Positions 6,188 to 7,627 of a stretch of 7,627 nucleotides of DNA are shown here, in pieces (the first letter of the stretch is position 1; every line of letters starts with the position of its first letter). Both the position numbers and the translations under genes were made by a program. Source of the stretch: Streptomyces sp. NRRL S-31. Its GTDB lineage: Bacteria; Actinomycetota; Actinomycetes; Streptomycetales; Streptomycetaceae. The stretch spans positions 1 through 7,627 of the forward strand of contig NZ_JOCB01000170.1 in assembly GCF_000718775.1 (NCBI RefSeq). The letters are read 5' to 3'. Below the pieces are notes generated by a model. It was given only the letters and a program-made list of their open reading frames with translations, did not search any database and had not been told where the DNA came from.

Positions 6188-6528
6188 GCGGCGGGGACTT
6201 CCAGTTCGGCGACAGGGTCAGCATCGTCGGAGGTCAGGGCCATCGGGGCATCGTCCACCACAACTACGCCGCCCCGCAGCGCACCCTGGAGGAGCAGCTG
6301 AGGGAGGTCGTCCAGCTCGCGCTGGCACTGCGCGGCGACGTACACGACGACACGGACCGCGCCTCCATCGACCACGCGCTGCCCGCCCTCGCGGCCGACG
6401 CCTCCGCCGAGCCCCCGGCCCGGCGCCGGTCACTGATGGCGCTCGCGGCCATCGCCGCCACGGTCGGCGCGGTAGGTGAACCCCTGCTCGGTTCCGTCAA
6501 GGCCGCGCTCGAACTCCTGGGCCGCTGA
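6184..6528 (+). CDS. Small protein with N-terminal Gly-rich motif and C-terminal hydrophobic helix
   Basis: A 114-residue protein that I cannot assign to a named family. Its N-terminus, DFQFGDRVSIVGGQGHRGI (5-23), closely repeats the C-terminal tail of the protein encoded just upstream. It is followed by a probable amphipathic helix (TLEEQLREVVQLALALRGDV, 34-53), a second helix with acidic and Ala-rich character (55-74), a Pro/Arg linker (77-82), and a hydrophobic Ala/Gly-rich segment (LMALAAIAATVGAVGEPLLG, 84-103) that could contact or enter the membrane. The ATG lies inside the stop of the preceding gene (ATGA overlap), so the two are translationally coupled and probably form a complex. An adaptor or effector-associated role via the shared motif is an inference. 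The translated composition and third-position GC are normal for a real gene. Confidence 0.75.
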   Translation: MSGGDFQFGDRVSIVGGQGHRGIVHHNYAAPQRTLEEQLREVVQLALALRGDVHDDTDRASIDHALPALAADASAEPPARRRSLMALAAIAATVGAVGEPLLGSVKAALELLGR

Positions 6529-6552
6529 GAGCTCGCGCAGATAAGCGTGTGC

Positions 6553-7394
6553 TCATGGACGGCGGTTCGGGCGGTCGTCCCAGCGGTGGGTCGTCCAGGC
6601 CCGGCGGATCAGGCTACGGACGGTGATGGTCGTGTCCGCAAGGTCGAAGAAGGCGTCGATGACCGTTGCGCGGCGTTCGTAGCAGCGGGCGAGCCGGTAG
6701 AAGGCGTTCTGCCAGGCGTGGGTGCGCTCGACGTGCCACCGTTGGCTGGCCTCGGCGCCTTCTCACCCTTGCGCGCGATGCGGCCGTACAGACCGCGGGT
6801 GGCGAGTTCGGTGCGGGTCTTGTCCGAGTCGTAGCCGGCGTCCAGGTGCACGGTGATGTGGTCGGGCAATGGCCCCAGGTCCTCCAGACGGTCCAGGGTC
6901 GCGGTAAGCAGCGGGGAGTCGTGGCGGTTCGCTCCGGCCAGGACCCTGCCGAGCGGTATTCCGTAACCATCCGTCATGCCCGAGCGTTTCCAGCACTGTT
7001 TGCCGCGATCGACCGGTGAGCGCCCGGCGGCCTCCCCGCCGCCGGGGGCCTTGGTGATGGAGCCGTCGATGGCGATCTGGTCAAGCAGCAGCCCGACGAT
7101 CCGGTCGTAGGACTCGGGCGCGATCTGCTTCAGGCGGGCGAGGACGCCGAGTGGGATCCACTCGTCGCGGCGGTTGCGGATGGTGGTCGCCGAGCAGGTC
7201 GTGTCGGCGATCGCCTGGTAGAAGCAGCCGAACCGGAGCAGCTGCAGCAGCTTGTCGAAGATGATCCGGTCGCTGATGCGGCGGCGGCGGTGGCAGCCCA
7301 GCGGATGGGTCGGGTCGACCGTCGGACGCTCGGGCAGCAGCGCCGCGAATTGACCCCAGAGCGGGTCGGTCAGCCATGATGGCAGGACAGGCAC
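6553..7394 (-). pseudogene. IS5-family transposase, frameshifted near the C-terminus
   Basis: A DDE transposase of the IS5 family read from GTG at 7394. The N-terminal part MPVLPSWLTDPLW and the DUF4096-like helix region (about 1-85) are intact. The first catalytic Asp is D110 (IAIDGS) and the second D185 (HLDAGYDSDKTR). The frame is lost at about residue 214, around bases 6748-6755. Downstream of the break a second minus frame encodes the expected ending: QRWHVERTHAWQNAF with the catalytic Glu, then RRATVIDAFFDLAD and a stop at 6553-6555. The span is 842 bases, one short of a multiple of three, which fits a net loss of one base (or four). No slippery run is present at the site, and programmed frameshifts in this family usually lie elsewhere, so this is more likely a dead gene. 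It begins only 24 bases past the stop of the converging small gene, so the IS end lies in 6529-6552. Confidence 0.88.
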
Positions 7395-7469
7395 AGGTCT
7401 CCCCGGTGATCACAGAGCGTCGCAACTCCGTGATCACCTAGACCTGTGCCTGCCTTGCTGTCATGGCTG
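7371..7469. repeat. Large inverted repeat at the 5' end of the IS transposase
   Basis: Arms 7371-7400 and 7440-7469 are reverse complements at 26 of 30 positions. Nested inside, GGTGATCAC (7405-7413) pairs perfectly with GTGATCACC (7430-7438) across a 16-base spacer. The left arm contains the first codons of the minus-strand transposase, so the right arm holds a mirrored copy of the same start. The structure looks like two related IS5-family ends lying head to head. The true terminal inverted repeats were not identified, since I could not match this end to the 6529-6552 end. Confidence 0.7.
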
Positions 7470-7505
7470 CCTTGCGCCGCCTATCTGTGCGGCCTCTCAG
7501 GGTGA
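7446..7505 (+). pseudogene. 5' fragment of a second, oppositely oriented IS5-family transposase
   Basis: GTG at 7446 starts a frame reading MPALLSWL, which closely matches the first eight residues (MPVLPSWL) of the minus-strand transposase next to it. The match ends at 7469; the following residues (PCAAYLCGLSG, stop at 7503-7505) are unrelated. This looks like a transposase gene cut after eight codons. A chance match is unlikely because the DNA similarity also extends upstream of the start codon as part of the inverted repeat. Confidence 0.5.
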
Positions 7506-7547
7506 CGGCGGGGACCTCGCTCGACAGTCCACCCGGTCCGGCGGTGC

Positions 7548-7569
7548 AGGGTGCGGCCGGCCGTGCCCT
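7548..7569. terminator. GC-rich hairpin at a possible gene 3' end
   Basis: A 22-base near-perfect inverted repeat (AGGGTGCGGCC then GGCCGTGCCCT). Read on the plus strand, all positions pair if two G-U wobbles are allowed; read on the minus strand, these two become mismatches. It overlaps the stop codon of the possible minus-strand gene ending at 7569, so a terminator role is plausible but not certain. Confidence 0.3.
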
Positions 7570-7627
7570 CAGGCGAGGTGCAGGGCGGTGTGCAGGGTGT
7601 CCGTGACCTGGATGCGCGCCGCCCTGG
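7569..7627 (-). CDS. Possible C-terminal end of an unidentified gene, partial
   Basis: On the minus strand, the frame entering from the window edge reads RAARIQVTDTLHTALHLA and ends at TGA (7569-7571). It has the helical, Ala/Leu-rich character of many protein C-termini and is followed directly by a GC-rich hairpin. Only 18 residues are visible, so neither the family nor even the reality of the gene can be established from this window. Confidence 0.3.
   Translation of the reverse strand, partial: RAARIQVTDTLHTALHLA

Noticed and set aside
1..7394. Composite transposon bounded by two copies of one IS
   Set aside because: The two transposases are different subgroups (NVVERCFNRLK type versus WHVERTHAW type), and the left one lacks its 3' end, so they cannot act as a matched pair.
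1..7627. CRISPR arrays, tRNA or rRNA genes, riboswitches
   Set aside because: No regularly spaced direct repeats, cloverleaf-like sequence with a TTC-loop, or rRNA-like conserved segment was seen on either strand.

Overview
The window reads as high-GC actinobacterial DNA, most likely Streptomyces. The signs are strong third-position G/C in the clear genes, GGAG/AGGGG-type ribosome binding sites, GTG starts, a rare in-frame TTA leucine codon, a DUF6232-like membrane protein and IS5-family insertion sequences. This assignment is an inference from composition and gene families.

Layout. (1) 1-256: the 3' part of an IS5-family transposase gene, cut off just after its catalytic Glu region. (2) 257-1959: about 1.7 kb with no convincing intact gene. 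A pyrimidine-rich, decayed-looking stretch (about 580-1420) is followed by a lower-GC regulatory region (about 1500-1959) with a perfect 14-bp palindrome, repeated GGTNAACC motifs, an 8-bp-stem hairpin and a plausible promoter. (3) 1960-5047: a compact three-gene operon of a non-heme Fe(II)/2-oxoglutarate oxygenase, a tRNA-dependent cyclodipeptide synthase (CDPS) and a 14-helix DHA2-type MFS exporter, closed by a strong hairpin at 5059-5091. (4) 5546-6528: two translationally coupled genes, a two-helix DUF6232-like membrane protein and a 114-aa protein. They carry the same short Gly-rich motif at the C-terminus of the first and the N-terminus of the second. (5) 6553-7394, minus strand: an IS5-family transposase broken by a frameshift that separates the catalytic Glu from the two Asp. 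Its 5' end lies in a large inverted repeat (7371-7469) whose outer copy looks like the start of a second, oppositely oriented transposase. (6) 7470-7627: unassigned, with a possible gene 3' end on the minus strand.

How the genes work together. The three-gene operon has the make-up of a minimal diketopiperazine pathway. The CDPS would condense two aminoacyl-tRNAs into a cyclodipeptide, the oxygenase would probably hydroxylate or otherwise oxidise it (or, less likely, one of its amino acids beforehand), and the MFS protein would export the product. Bicyclomycin biosynthesis (one CDPS, several 2OG oxygenases, a P450 and an MFS transporter) is the established precedent for this pairing; here there is a single oxygenase and no other tailoring enzyme in view. 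The TTA codon in the oxygenase suggests dependence on the developmental bldA tRNA. IS remnants on both sides suggest a laterally acquired or rearranged island. The chemistry of the product and the role of the DUF6232 pair cannot be read from sequence alone.
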